Below are positions 17,064 to 25,450 of a stretch of DNA of 64,000 bases, piece after piece; positions within the stretch are counted from its first letter, which is position 1, and every line of letters starts with the position of its first letter. Made by a program: the position numbers and the translations under genes. A model generated the notes under the pieces. The model made no database searches. It was not told the origin of the DNA and saw nothing but the letters and a program-made list of their open reading frames with translations. The stretch is taken from contig NZ_CP038462.1 in assembly GCF_004777465.1 (NCBI RefSeq), positions 3,494,817 through 3,558,816 on the forward strand, written 5' to 3'. This DNA comes from Nocardioides daphniae (GTDB taxonomy: Bacteria; Actinomycetota; Actinomycetes; Propionibacteriales; Nocardioidaceae).

Positions 17064-18197
17064 TCAGGGGATCCGCTCGACGACTGCGGCCACGCCCATC
17101 CCGCCACCGGCGGCGATGGCGGCCAGGCCGTGCCGGCCCTGGCCGCGGGTGACGAGCTGCGTGAAGAGGCGGACCATCAGCACCGCGCCGGAGGCACCCC
17201 ACGGGTGGCCGAGCGCCAGCGCCCCGCCCTCGCGGCAGACCCGGTCGGGGTCGAGCTCCAGCTCGTCGCAGCAGGCCAGGACCTGGCCGGCGAACGCCTC
17301 GTTGAGCTCAATGACATCCACCTGGTCGAGCGTCAGTCCGGCGCGCTGGAGCGCCAGTCGGGTCGCCGGTACGAGGCCCACGCCCGGTCGCGTCGGGCTC
17401 ACCCCGCTGGTGGCGGTGGCCAGGATCCGCAGCCCCGGGACACCGAGGCGCTGCTGGGTCTCGGCAGGCACGACGGCGACGGCTGCGGCGCCGTCGCTGA
17501 TGCCGCACGAGTTGCCCGCAGTCACCGTGCCACCCTCCCGGAAAGCGGGCCGCAGACGGGCGAGCCGCTCGGGGGTGAGCCCCGCTCGGGGCCGGTCGTC
17601 GCGATCGACTCCCGCGACCGTGAGCAGCTCGTCGGCGAACGCGCCGCGCTGCTGGGCGGCGACGGCCAGGGCGTGGGAGCGGGCGGCGTACGCGTCCTGG
17701 CGGGCGCGGGTGACGCCGGCCTCGGCCGCGAGGAGGTCGTTGGAGAGACCCATGTCGAGGTCGTCGGCGGCGGTCGGGGCGAAGGGGGCGCGCTCGTAGC
17801 GGACCGGCTCGGCGTCGCCGACCGGTGGCCAGAAGCGCCACGGCGCGGTGCTCGCCGACTCGACGCCACCGGCGACGACCAGTCCGGCGCCGCTGCGCAC
17901 CAGCTGGGCGGAGAGGTCGATCGCGGCCAGGCCGCTGGCGCACTGCCGGTCGACGGTCAGACCGGGCACGGTGTCGGGCAGGCCCGCGGCCAGGGCGCTG
18001 ACGCGGGCGACGTTGCCGCCCGGGCCGAGGCAGTTGCCGAGCACGACGTCGTGGACAGTTGCCGCGTCGAGGCCCGTACGCCGCACGGCGGCCGCGACGA
18101 CCGGTCCGGCGAGCTGCTCGACGGTGAGGTCGCGCAGCGAGTGCTTGGCGGTGCCGATCGGGGTGCGGACGGCGCTGATGATGACGGGGTCGCTCAT
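17064..18197 (-). CDS. Thiolase family protein lacking the second catalytic cysteine
   Basis: A 377-residue thiolase. The nucleophile Cys is present in VDRQCASGLAAID, along with NEAFA and the His motif GHPWGASGA. The C-terminal CxGGGxG motif reads AAGGGMG: the acid/base Cys is Ala (codon GCC), so normal Claisen condensation or cleavage is doubtful. It overlaps the ligase gene by 4 bases (ATGA), so the two are co-translated, ligase first. It could act in beta-oxidation with reduced activity, or as a different acyl transferase. The frame is intact. Confidence 0.85.
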   Translation of the reverse strand: MSDPVIISAVRTPIGTAKHSLRDLTVEQLAGPVVAAAVRRTGLDAATVHDVVLGNCLGPGGNVARVSALAAGLPDTVPGLTVDRQCASGLAAIDLSAQLVRSGAGLVVAGGVESASTAPWRFWPPVGDAEPVRYERAPFAPTAADDLDMGLSNDLLAAEAGVTRARQDAYAARSHALAVAAQQRGAFADELLTVAGVDRDDRPRAGLTPERLARLRPAFREGGTVTAGNSCGISDGAAAVAVVPAETQQRLGVPGLRILATATSGVSPTRPGVGLVPATRLALQRAGLTLDQVDVIELNEAFAGQVLACCDELELDPDRVCREGGALALGHPWGASGAVLMVRLFTQLVTRGQGRHGLAAIAAGGGMGVAAVVERIP

Positions 18198-19177
18198 GCG
18201 TCCTCCCGCTCGGTGCTGACGTCACGGGTGAGCGCCGCTCGGTCGACCTTGCCGTGGCGGGTGAGCGGGAGCGTGGCGCGGTGCACCCAGCGACGGGGTC
18301 GTTGCGGCGGCATCAGCGCGGTGCGCGCGAGCGCCTTGAGCGGGGCCACGTCGGCGGCGTCGGTGACGACCGCGACGACCACCTCCCCCAGGTCGGGATG
18401 GGCGACGCCGGTGACGACGACGTCGCCGCGCGCCTGCGGCCGCAGGACCCGCTCGACGTCGGCGACGAGGACGGTGGCCCCCGCGGTCGTGATGCCGCCA
18501 GCGCGCCCGTGGACCTCGAGCGTACTGCCGCGTACGAGGCCCCGGTCGCCGACGGTGACCCAGCCGTCGGCGTCGCGCATGGCCACCTGGTCCGGCTCGA
18601 GGTAGCCGGCGCAGAGGTAGGGCGAGCGGACCCACAGCTCGCCGTCGCGCGCCTGCGCCTCGACGCCGGGGAAGAGCCGCAGGGTCTCGCCGTCGGCCCA
18701 AGCCACGAAGGAGAGCTCGGCGGCGCCGTAGTAGTGGCTGACCTGCGCGCCGGCGGCGTGGGCCGAGGCCAGGGTGGCGGGGTCGAGGCGGTCCCCGGCG
18801 ACGACGACGCGTACGCCCGCCAGCACCGCGGGCTCGGCGAGGAGCCGCCGCAGCGCGGCAGGCGTCAGGTACGCGTGGGTCGCCTCGGTCAGCCCTGCGA
18901 CCCGGGTGGCGCCCACCCAGTCGGCGTGGACGGCGGCGAAGAGGTTCATGGTCGCGGTGAGCGGCCCTGGGATCCAGACGCGGCTGGCGGCGCTGAGCCC
19001 GGTGAGGCGGGCGACGTGGTCGAAGGAGTCGACCCAGGAGTCCGTCGTCCGCAGCACGGTGCGCGGGGTCGTCGTGGTGCCCGAGGTACGCAGCGCGACC
19101 TGCTGCCCGGCGGCGTGCGCGCGGCGGAAGGCGGCGAGCGGGTCGGCGCCGGCGAGGAGGTCGACGGGGTCGTTCAC
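18194..19177 (-). CDS. Short AMP-binding acid-CoA ligase
   Basis: A 327-residue ANL-superfamily enzyme, much shorter than the usual ~500. It has the P-loop LRTSGTTTTPRTVLR, the A5-like YYGAAELS motif, an A7-like DGWVTVGDRG and the C-terminal lysine in PLTRHGKVDR. The shortening affects mainly the N-terminal region, as in MenE-like ligases. It activates a carboxylic acid with ATP and CoA; the partner thiolase downstream suggests an acyl-chain substrate. A ligase/thiolase pairing is also seen in other Gram-positives. Substrate unknown. Confidence 0.8.
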   Translation of the reverse strand: MNDPVDLLAGADPLAAFRRAHAAGQQVALRTSGTTTTPRTVLRTTDSWVDSFDHVARLTGLSAASRVWIPGPLTATMNLFAAVHADWVGATRVAGLTEATHAYLTPAALRRLLAEPAVLAGVRVVVAGDRLDPATLASAHAAGAQVSHYYGAAELSFVAWADGETLRLFPGVEAQARDGELWVRSPYLCAGYLEPDQVAMRDADGWVTVGDRGLVRGSTLEVHGRAGGITTAGATVLVADVERVLRPQARGDVVVTGVAHPDLGEVVVAVVTDAADVAPLKALARTALMPPQRPRRWVHRATLPLTRHGKVDRAALTRDVSTEREDA

Positions 19178-19196
19178 GGGCGTGCGTTCCGAGGGG

Positions 19197-19670
19197 TCAG
19201 GCGCCCTCGACGGCCGCCTTGATCGCGGCCAGCGTGGCCGCCATCGAGTCGAGCAGCTGGGCCTGGAACTGCTCCTGCCCGCCCATGAAGCCGTCGGTGA
19301 GCTCGTGCGAGAGCTCCGAGATGCCCTCGGGGGTCTCGCGGCGCTGCGTGAGCCGCGTACGACCGTCGCCGGCGTCGGTGAGGTGGAGCGACCAGATCGC
19401 CCAGTTCTCCTTGATCCGCCAAGCCAGGTGCTCGTCCGCGTCGAAGGCGGTGATCTCGCCGTGCGTGACCCACACCAGCTCGCCGAGCTCGTTGCGGTTG
19501 GAGAACTCGGAGCCCAAGCGCGGGTGCGGGCCGTCGCCCTTGTAGCGCACGCCGGTGACGCCGGAGCTCCACTCGGGCATCCGCGACACGTCGCTGACGA
19601 CGGCCCAGACGGCGGCGCGGTCGGCGTCGATCTCGACGGACTGCTCGAGCAGCGGTTGGACGTCCTGCAC
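19197..19670 (-). CDS. SRPBCC family protein (polyketide cyclase/dehydrase-like)
   Basis: A 157-residue START-fold protein: EQSVEIDADRAAVWAVVSDV opens the fold, GSEFSNRNELGELVWVTHGEI and RIKENWAIWSLHLTDAG give the beta sheet, and a long C-terminal helix (DSMAATLAAIKAAVE) closes the cavity. Start at GTG 19670, with GGGAG 6 bases upstream. It ends 19 bases before the ligase gene, so it may belong to the same transcript. The ligand is unknown. Confidence 0.8.
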   Translation of the reverse strand: MQDVQPLLEQSVEIDADRAAVWAVVSDVSRMPEWSSGVTGVRYKGDGPHPRLGSEFSNRNELGELVWVTHGEITAFDADEHLAWRIKENWAIWSLHLTDAGDGRTRLTQRRETPEGISELSHELTDGFMGGQEQFQAQLLDSMAATLAAIKAAVEGA

Positions 19671-19768
19671 GGTGGCTCCCTGGGTGTCGCGGTGGTCTGT
19701 GGAGACCGTACGCCACGGGTGGCGGCGATGGGCGGCGTACCGCGGAGTGACCGGGCGACGGACGCGGG

Positions 19769-20638
19769 TCAGGCGTCGGGAGGTGGCTTGGCCGCGAAGT
19801 GACGCTCGAGCGCGGCCAGGACGTCCGGGTCGAGCACCGCCTCCGGGTCGGCGACCAGGTCGCGTTGGAACCGCTCGCGCGCCACCGCGTGAACCGAGCC
19901 GCCGAGGGCGAAGGGGAGGTGGCGGACGTACCAGTCGCGGAAGACCCGCGCCCCCAGCTGCTGCCAGGCCGAGGCGATCAGCCCGGGCCTCCCCCGGCGG
20001 ATCCAGAAGCCGACGGCCTGGCCCAGGAGGGCGGCGACCACGAGGGCCACGACCATCACGAAGACCGTGCCCGCGACCTCGTCGCTGGCGAAGTTGTCGA
20101 CGGCCGCGACCACCCCGCCCTGGTAGACGGGCACCAGCACCTCGACCTGCTCGGCGTAGGGGGCGACCTCCTCGGCGGCCTCCGCCAGCTGTTGGATCGA
20201 CTCCCGGTCGGGCCTGACCTGCCACGCCTCACGGACCTGGCCGAAGGCTTCCCGTACGTCGAGGCGTTCGGCGGCGTCCCTGGCCCGGGCGACCGCGTCG
20301 GAGGTCGCCTCGATGTCACGCAGCGTGTCGCCGGCCTCCTCGACGCGCGCCTGCAGCTCGGCCTGGGGCGGAGTGTGCTGGTCGACGTAATCGATGGCGG
20401 CCTGGATCTCCTGCCGGTGGTCGATGACGTACTGCGCCTGGTGGTAGCGGTCGAGCAGGTGGGGCACGGCCGCGACCGCGTCACCTGACTTGCCGCTGAC
20501 GGTCTCCGCGTCGCTCACCACCACGCTCAGGGCGGCGGCGGCGCCGTAGGCCCGGATCGTCATGTCGGCGGCCGCGCCCACGACCAGACGGCCCACCTCC
20601 AGCCGGCGGTGCAGCGGCAGCGGGTCGACCTCCCCCAC
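19769..20638 (-). CDS. Membrane protein with coiled-coil domain
   Basis: A 289-residue protein. A hydrophilic N-terminus is followed by a long helix with heptads (LLDRYHQAQYVIDHRQEIQAAIDYVDQ, RDIEATSDAVARARDAAERL), then one clear membrane helix (VFVMVVALVVAALLGQAVGFWI) and a basic cytoplasmic tail of ~70 residues (GARVFRDWYVRHLPFALGG). GTG 20638 has GGAGGAG 9 bases upstream; an in-frame ATG at 20563 would give a shorter form. Not recognised; the topology suggests a membrane-anchored scaffold or stress protein. Divergent from the cobalamin riboswitch. Confidence 0.65.
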   Translation of the reverse strand: MGEVDPLPLHRRLEVGRLVVGAAADMTIRAYGAAAALSVVVSDAETVSGKSGDAVAAVPHLLDRYHQAQYVIDHRQEIQAAIDYVDQHTPPQAELQARVEEAGDTLRDIEATSDAVARARDAAERLDVREAFGQVREAWQVRPDRESIQQLAEAAEEVAPYAEQVEVLVPVYQGGVVAAVDNFASDEVAGTVFVMVVALVVAALLGQAVGFWIRRGRPGLIASAWQQLGARVFRDWYVRHLPFALGGSVHAVARERFQRDLVADPEAVLDPDVLAALERHFAAKPPPDA

Positions 20639-20747
20639 GGCAGGGGTCTCCTCCGAGGGAGACGCTGGCCCACCGATGCGCACGGGGGAGGCTGCCCGGG
20701 GAGGGCGGGGGCAAACCCCAGGGAGCGCGTGGCGGTACGGTGGCGCC

Positions 20748-20928
20748 GGCACAACCTGCGAGGTGCCCCTCACGGGGAGAATCGGGAAGCCGGTGTGACT
20801 CCGGCACAGGGCCCGCTGCGGTGACCTCGAGTCGCCGGTCGTGCGCGACGCGCAGCCACTGGGACCACGGTCCTGGGAAGGCGACCGGTGGCGGTGACGG
20901 GAAGTCCGAAGACCGGCCTCGCTGAACA
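20748..20928 (+). ncRNA. Cobalamin (B12) riboswitch
   Basis: Core of the adenosylcobalamin riboswitch is readable: GGTGCC at 20762, CGGGAAGCCGGTGTGACTCC at 20783-20802, then CAGGGCCCGCTGCGGTGA, GCCACTGGGACC, GGGAAGGCGACC and AAGTCCGAAGACCGGCC near 20900. Order and spacing match the class consensus. Ends are approximate. It lies directly upstream of bluB, whose product makes the lower ligand of cobalamin, so B12 should repress that gene. Confidence 0.92.
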
Positions 20929-20969
20929 GCCGTCCGACCTGCCCGCACCCGTGGGTGGCAGCGGACGGC
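20929..20969 (+). promoter_or_regulatory. Hairpin between riboswitch and bluB (probable expression platform)
   Basis: GCCGTCCG (20929-20936) pairs with CGGACGGC (20962-20969), with an inner CACCC/GGGTG helix. No T-tract follows. CCCGCA at 20942-20947 inside it can instead pair with TGCGGG at 20976-20981, which overlaps the ribosome site of bluB. This allows a translation-level switch; inference. Confidence 0.6.
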
Positions 20970-20989
20970 CCTGACTGCGGGAGCCCTTC

Positions 20990-21618
20990 ATGACTGACCT
21001 GTACGACGCCATCTTCCGACGCCGTGACGTGCGCGCCGAGTTCACCGGCGAGCCGATCGCCGACGCCACGCTGGAGCGGATCCTCACCGCCGCGCACGCC
21101 GCGCCGAGCGTGGGCAACAGCCAACCGTGGGACTTCGTCCTCGTCCGCGGCGAGGAGACGCGGCGCCGCTTCCACGAGCACGTCGCGATCGAGCGCGAGA
21201 CCTTCGCGTCGACGCTGGAGGGCGAGCGCGCCGCCACGTTCTCCCGGATCAAGGTCGAGGGGTCCTGGAGTCGACCCTCGGGGTCGTCGTGACGTACGAC
21301 GCCGAGCGCGGTGGGCCGGCGGTCCTCGGCCGGCACGCGATCGCCGACGCCGGCCTCTACTCGAGCTGCCTGGCCATCCAGAACCTGTGGCTCGCCGCCA
21401 CGGCGGAGGGGCTCGGGATGGGTTGGGTGTCGTTCTACCGCGAGGAGTTCCTGCAGGAGCTCCTCGGGATCCCCGCAAGCGTGCGGCCGGTGGCGTGGCT
21501 CTGCCTGGGGCCGGTCACGCAGCTGCAGGAGGTGCCCGACCTCGTACGCCACGGGTGGCGCCCGAAGCGGCCGCTCGCCGAGGCCGTGCACGTGGATCGA
21601 TTTCGGGTGCGCGCCTGA
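20990..21618 (+). CDS. bluB: 5,6-Dimethylbenzimidazole synthase (frameshifted)
   Basis: Flavin-destroying nitroreductase-fold enzyme that converts FMNH2 to the DMB lower ligand of B12. MTDLYDAIFRRRDVRAEF, SVGNSQPWDF and the second-half ESTLGVVVTYD, GLYSSCLAIQNLWLAATAEGLG and MGWVSFYREEF match BluB. One G is missing from GAGGGG near 21257; restoring it joins both halves in 210 codons. The upstream cobalamin riboswitch confirms the assignment over general nitroreductases. No other B12 synthesis genes lie nearby. Confidence 0.92.
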
Positions 21619-21690
21619 CGCAACCGCCGGCCCTCGGCGTGCGTCACTGTGGGCAAGGGGGCGAGGCTCGACCCTCGGAGAGGATCCGCG

Positions 21691-22218
21691 ATGGCGCGCC
21701 GGGACGAACAGCGGTTCGTGGAGTTCGTCGACGCCCACCAGGGACGGCTGAGGCGCGCGGCCTTCCTGATCACCGGTGACTGGGCCTCGGCGGACGACGT
21801 CACGCAGGAAGCGTTGGTGCGGATGTACGTCGCGCTGCCCCGCATCGGTCAGGTCGAGAGCCTCTTCGGCTACGCGCGCCGCACCGTGGTCAACGTCGCC
21901 ATCGACGCCGCTCGCCGCCGCGGGACGCGGGAGCGCTACGAGGCGAAGGAGTCCGTGCCGCCGCCGCTGACCGACGGCGCGGGCGCGTACGCCGACCGCG
22001 CGGCTGTCATGGCCGCCCTCGGTCTGCTGGCTCCCCGGCAGCGAGCGGTGGTGGTCCTGCGCTACTTCGAGGACCTCAGCGTCGACGAGACCGCCCGGGT
22101 GCTGGGCTGCTCGCCGGGCACCGTGAAGAGCCAGACCGCCCGCGGACTCGACGCCCTGCGCCGCGCGTTGGTCGAGGCTGGCTGGCACCACGAGGTGGAA
22201 CTGGAAGTGAGTGAGTGA
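21691..22218 (+). CDS. ECF sigma factor, SigE-family
   Basis: A 175-residue sigma-70 family protein: region 2 (FVEFVDAHQGRLRRAAFLIT... SADDVTQEALVRMYVAL) and region 4 (LGLLAPRQRAVVVLRYFEDLSVDETARVLGCSPGTVKSQ). Its size and the GDWASADD/ALPRI segment fit the actinobacterial SigE-family group. ATG 21691 has GGAGAGG 9 bases upstream; starting at 21649 would add a basic leader without a ribosome site. The stop overlaps the next gene (TGATG), so that membrane protein is probably its regulator. Confidence 0.9.
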   Translation: MARRDEQRFVEFVDAHQGRLRRAAFLITGDWASADDVTQEALVRMYVALPRIGQVESLFGYARRTVVNVAIDAARRRGTRERYEAKESVPPPLTDGAGAYADRAAVMAALGLLAPRQRAVVVLRYFEDLSVDETARVLGCSPGTVKSQTARGLDALRRALVEAGWHHEVELEVSE

Positions 22219-22949
22219 TGGTCGACCTCAAGAACCTGCTGGACGACGCCAGCCGCGAGGACGCCGGGAGCACGGTCGACGCCCTCGACGTCGTGCGCGC
22301 CGGGCGTCGCCGCGTACGCCGTCGTGGCCTCCTGCGCGCCAGCGCCGCCCTTGCCCTGGTGCTCGTCGTCTCGGCCACGGCGCTCTCCGTGCGTCCGTGG
22401 GAGTCGGAGGAACCCCGCCTGCTGGAGCCGGTGCGTCCGCCGGCGCCGTCCGCGCCGCCTGCGGTCAGTGAGTTCACGCCGCCCGGCTCACTGCTGGACA
22501 TCGGCGAGACCGCACGGGTCCCGGTCGAGCACGTCGAGGACGAGGGCAAGGTCGAGCTCACCGTCACCGACGTACGTCGCGGCGACACCGCCGACATGCT
22601 CGCGGAGCCCGATCTGTCCGCCAGCCTCCGCGAGCTCCTCGAGACCGGGCAGATCTGGTACGTCGACGTCACGATCAGGCACGTGTCCGGGAAGATCGGT
22701 GGGTACTACCTGGACTCTGACGTGGCGCCGGTGCTCCGCGGCGGTGGCGGGCACAACCAGGTGAGCTACCTCTTCGACTTCACGCCGTGTCCGTCGCGCG
22801 GACTCTCGAATCCGGCTGTCCCCCGGGAGGTCGTGAAGGACTGCATCGCCTTCCGGACCCCGCCCGGCACCGACGTGGTGGGGCTGCGATGGGGGCCGTT
22901 CGAGAGCGCGTACTACGTCGGGACCGAGAAGCCGGTGGTCTGGCGGTGA
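22218..22949 (+). CDS. Single-pass membrane protein, putative partner of the ECF sigma factor
   Basis: A 243-residue protein with a cytoplasmic N-terminus (~38 residues ending GRRRVRRRG), one membrane helix (ALALVLVVSATALSV) and an extracytoplasmic domain of ~190 residues with two Cys (FTPCPSR, VKDCIAF). The short inner tail plus outer domain is the usual anti-sigma shape, and start and stop of the two genes overlap, but no known anti-sigma domain is recognised. It could sense envelope conditions. Function is by context. Confidence 0.6.
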   Translation: MVDLKNLLDDASREDAGSTVDALDVVRAGRRRVRRRGLLRASAALALVLVVSATALSVRPWESEEPRLLEPVRPPAPSAPPAVSEFTPPGSLLDIGETARVPVEHVEDEGKVELTVTDVRRGDTADMLAEPDLSASLRELLETGQIWYVDVTIRHVSGKIGGYYLDSDVAPVLRGGGGHNQVSYLFDFTPCPSRGLSNPAVPREVVKDCIAFRTPPGTDVVGLRWGPFESAYYVGTEKPVVWR

Positions 22950-22980
22950 GGCGGGGCCGTGGGTGACATGGATCGAGATG

Positions 22981-23493
22981 TCAGGTGCGGTCCAGCCACC
23001 GCGGTCGTGTGACGCGAAAGAGCATGTGTGGCCCGAGCGGGTGCTCGAAGGACCCCTCGCGTACGAAGCCGAGACGATCCAGGACCGCGAGCGAGCTGTC
23101 GTTGCCGTCGCGGGCAAGAGCCACGACGGAGGGAAATGACCGGTCCTGCAGGGCGAAGTTGAGGACACACTCGCAGGCTTCGGTGGCGTAACCCCGTCCT
23201 TCGTGCCCCGGCAGCAGGGCGTAGCCGATCTCGATCTCGCTGCGCCCGCGCATCACGTGAGCCAGCTTGATGGTCCCGATGGATTGGGCGGCCAGGCGTA
23301 CCACCCACCGCCCAAGACCATGAGTGCGCCACTGCTCCACGGCCTCCGCGACAAGGGGCACGATGCGCTCCGGGTCGCGGACGCCGCCCAGGTGGGCCAT
23401 CACCTCCGGGTCCTGCCACAGCTCGGCGAAGAAGGGCACGTCGTCCGAGGTCACGGGCGTCAGCCGCAGTCTCGGAGTCTCCAGGGTCGTCAC
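22981..23493 (-). CDS. GNAT family N-acetyltransferase, RimJ/RimL-like
   Basis: A 170-residue acetyltransferase: ETPRLRLTPVTSDDVPFFAELW at the start, IEIGYALLPGHEGRGYATEAC with the acetyl-CoA-binding GRGYA loop, then NDSSLAVLDRLGFVREG. The form resembles the RimJ/RimL group that modifies N-termini or small amines. Start GTG 23493. It is convergent with the membrane protein gene and lies 44 bases downstream of dnaB on the same strand. Substrate unknown. Confidence 0.85.
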   Translation of the reverse strand: MTTLETPRLRLTPVTSDDVPFFAELWQDPEVMAHLGGVRDPERIVPLVAEAVEQWRTHGLGRWVVRLAAQSIGTIKLAHVMRGRSEIEIGYALLPGHEGRGYATEACECVLNFALQDRSFPSVVALARDGNDSSLAVLDRLGFVREGSFEHPLGPHMLFRVTRPRWLDRT

Positions 23494-23537
23494 GGGAACA
23501 GCGTAGGTAGGCCTGCCGGCGGCAGTCAGGCGAGCAC

Positions 23538-24957
23538 TCAGTGCGCCATGTCCACGAACCGGCTGTAGTGACCCTGGAAGGCGACGGTGATGTCGCGGGT
23601 CGCACCGTTGCGGTGCTTGGCGACGATCAGGTCGGCCTCGCCGGGGCGGGTCGACTCCTTCTCGTAGACGTCCTCGCGGTGGAGCAGGATCACCATGTCG
23701 GCGTCCTGCTCGATCGAGCCGGACTCACGCAGGTCGGACATCATCGGGCGCTTGTCGCCACGCTGCTCGGGGCCACGGTTGAGCTGCGAGAGCGCGATGA
23801 TCGGGACTCGATCTCCTTCGCCAGCAGCTGATCTGGCGGGAGAACTCCGAGACCTCGAGCTGGCGGACTCCACCTTCTTGCCCGAGCTCATCAGCTGGAG
23901 GTAGTCGATGACGATGAGCTTGAGGTCGGCTTCTGCTTGAGGCGACGGGCCTTGGCCCGGATCTCCATCATCGTCATGTTGGGCGAGTCGTCGTGTACAT
24001 CGGCGCAGCCGACACCTCCCCCATCTTCTTGGCCATGCATGGCTGCTCCCAGTCGTCCTCGGTCATGTTGCCGGTACGGATGTGGTTGAGCGCGACCTTC
24101 GCCTCGGCCGAGAGCAGGCGCATCACGATCTCGGCGCGCGTCATCTCCAGGCTGAAGAAGACGCTGGTCATGTTGTTGTGGATCGACGCGGCGCGGCAGA
24201 AGTCGAGGGCCAGCGTCGACTTACCCATGGCGGGTCGGGCGGCGACGATGATCATCTGGCCGGAGTGCAGACCGTTGGTCAGGTCGTCGAAGTCGGCGAA
24301 GCCGGTCGGAACGCCGTAGACGCCCTGCTCACGGTTGGCGATCGCCTCGATCTCGTCGAGGACGTCGTTCATGATGTCGCTCAGCGGGACGTAGTCCTCC
24401 GCCGCGCGCTTCTCGGTGATCTTGTAGACCTCGGCCTGCGCCTGGTCGACGACGTCGTCGACCTGACCCTCACCTGCATATCCGAGCTGCACGATCTTCG
24501 TGCCGGCCTCGACGAGGCGGCGCAGCATCGCCTTCTCGCGCACGATCTCGGCGTAGTAGCCCGCGTTGGCGGCGATCGGGACGTTGGCGGCGAGCGTGTG
24601 GAGGTACGGCGCCCCGCCGACCTTGGCGAGCTCACCGCGGCGCTGCAGCTCGGCCGCGACCGTCACCGGGTCGGCGGGCTCGCTGCGGCCGTACAGGTCG
24701 ATGATCGCGTCGTGGATCTGCTCGTGGGCCGGGCGGTAGAAGTCGATGCCGCGCAGGACCTCGGAGACGTCGGCGATGGCGTCCTTGCTCAGCAGCATGG
24801 AGCCCAGCACGCTCTGCTCGGCGGCGTTGTCCTGCGGCGGCGTACGGTCGTTGGCGCCGCGCGGGGCCTCGCCCGGCTCGTACGCCGCGGGGCCGTCGCC
24901 CCAGTCCTCGAACGAGGGCTCGCCCGGGCCGAGCAGGTGCTGCTCAGAGATGCTCAT
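23538..24957 (-). CDS. dnaB: Replicative DNA helicase DnaB (five 1-base deletions)
   Basis: Essential hexameric helicase that unwinds DNA at the fork. N-terminal domain PPQDNAAEQSVLGSMLLSKDA, Walker A ARPAMGKSTLALDF, EMTRAEIVMRLL, DYLQLM and SQLNRGPEQR, and the C-terminal FVDMAH are all present, in different frames. Single bases are missing near 23808, 23826, 23868, 23932 and 24000; restoring them gives exactly 475 codons. Clustering in 200 bases of a vital gene means poor sequence, not a pseudogene. ATG 24957 is chosen over 25002. It is followed by a DnaA-box-rich leader. Confidence 0.93.
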
Positions 24958-25091
24958 CAAGTCCTCCGGACACGTGGTTCTGGTTGGTTGCGCGGGCCGC
25001 ACCGAACCCGCGCTCCCACGCTAGGAGGGGGCACCGACAGCATTGGCGACCTCGCGAACGTACGCGTCCGGGAGGCCTCTCCACCACCGGC

Positions 25092-25348
25092 CTATCCACA
25101 GGCTCTGTGGATAACTTGGGCATGAGCGGTGCGTCATCCCCAACAAGTGCCCACGATCTGTGAGGCCGACTGTGGACAACCTTGTCCACAACTCACCAGC
25201 ACCCCGTCTGACCTGCGGAAACGTCGTCCCCAGCCTGTGGAGAAAAAGAATCTCCCCACGCAGTTCTCGACATGTGAACAGAAGCACAAAATTGTCGACA
25301 AGCCGCTGAAACGCTTTCGTCGAGTGTGATATCCCAAGCCTGTCCACA
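25092..25348. promoter_or_regulatory. DnaA-box cluster between dnaB and the MATE gene
   Basis: Exact boxes: TGTGGATAA at 25106, TGTGGACAA at 25171 and TTGTCCACA at 25182. One-mismatch boxes: 25092 (CTATCCACA), 25236 (TGTGGAGAA) and 25340 (CTGTCCACA). Two pairs form perfect 9-bp inverted repeats with 2-3 base spacers. The 493-base gap (24958-25450) has no gene and is locally AT-richer from 25240 to 25400. Confidence 0.8.
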
Positions 25349-25450
25349 GGGTCTGGGGATGAGCTTGTACCCGATATTTCGGCTCTGACCTGCGGTTTTA
25401 CCTGACAGTAGGTCGTGACGTGGGTCACACGACAGACCTGCCTAGACTCG

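Noticed and set aside
23538..24957. dnaB as a pseudogene
   Set aside because: Five single-base losses restore a perfect 475-codon gene; it is essential and no other replicative helicase gene is visible.
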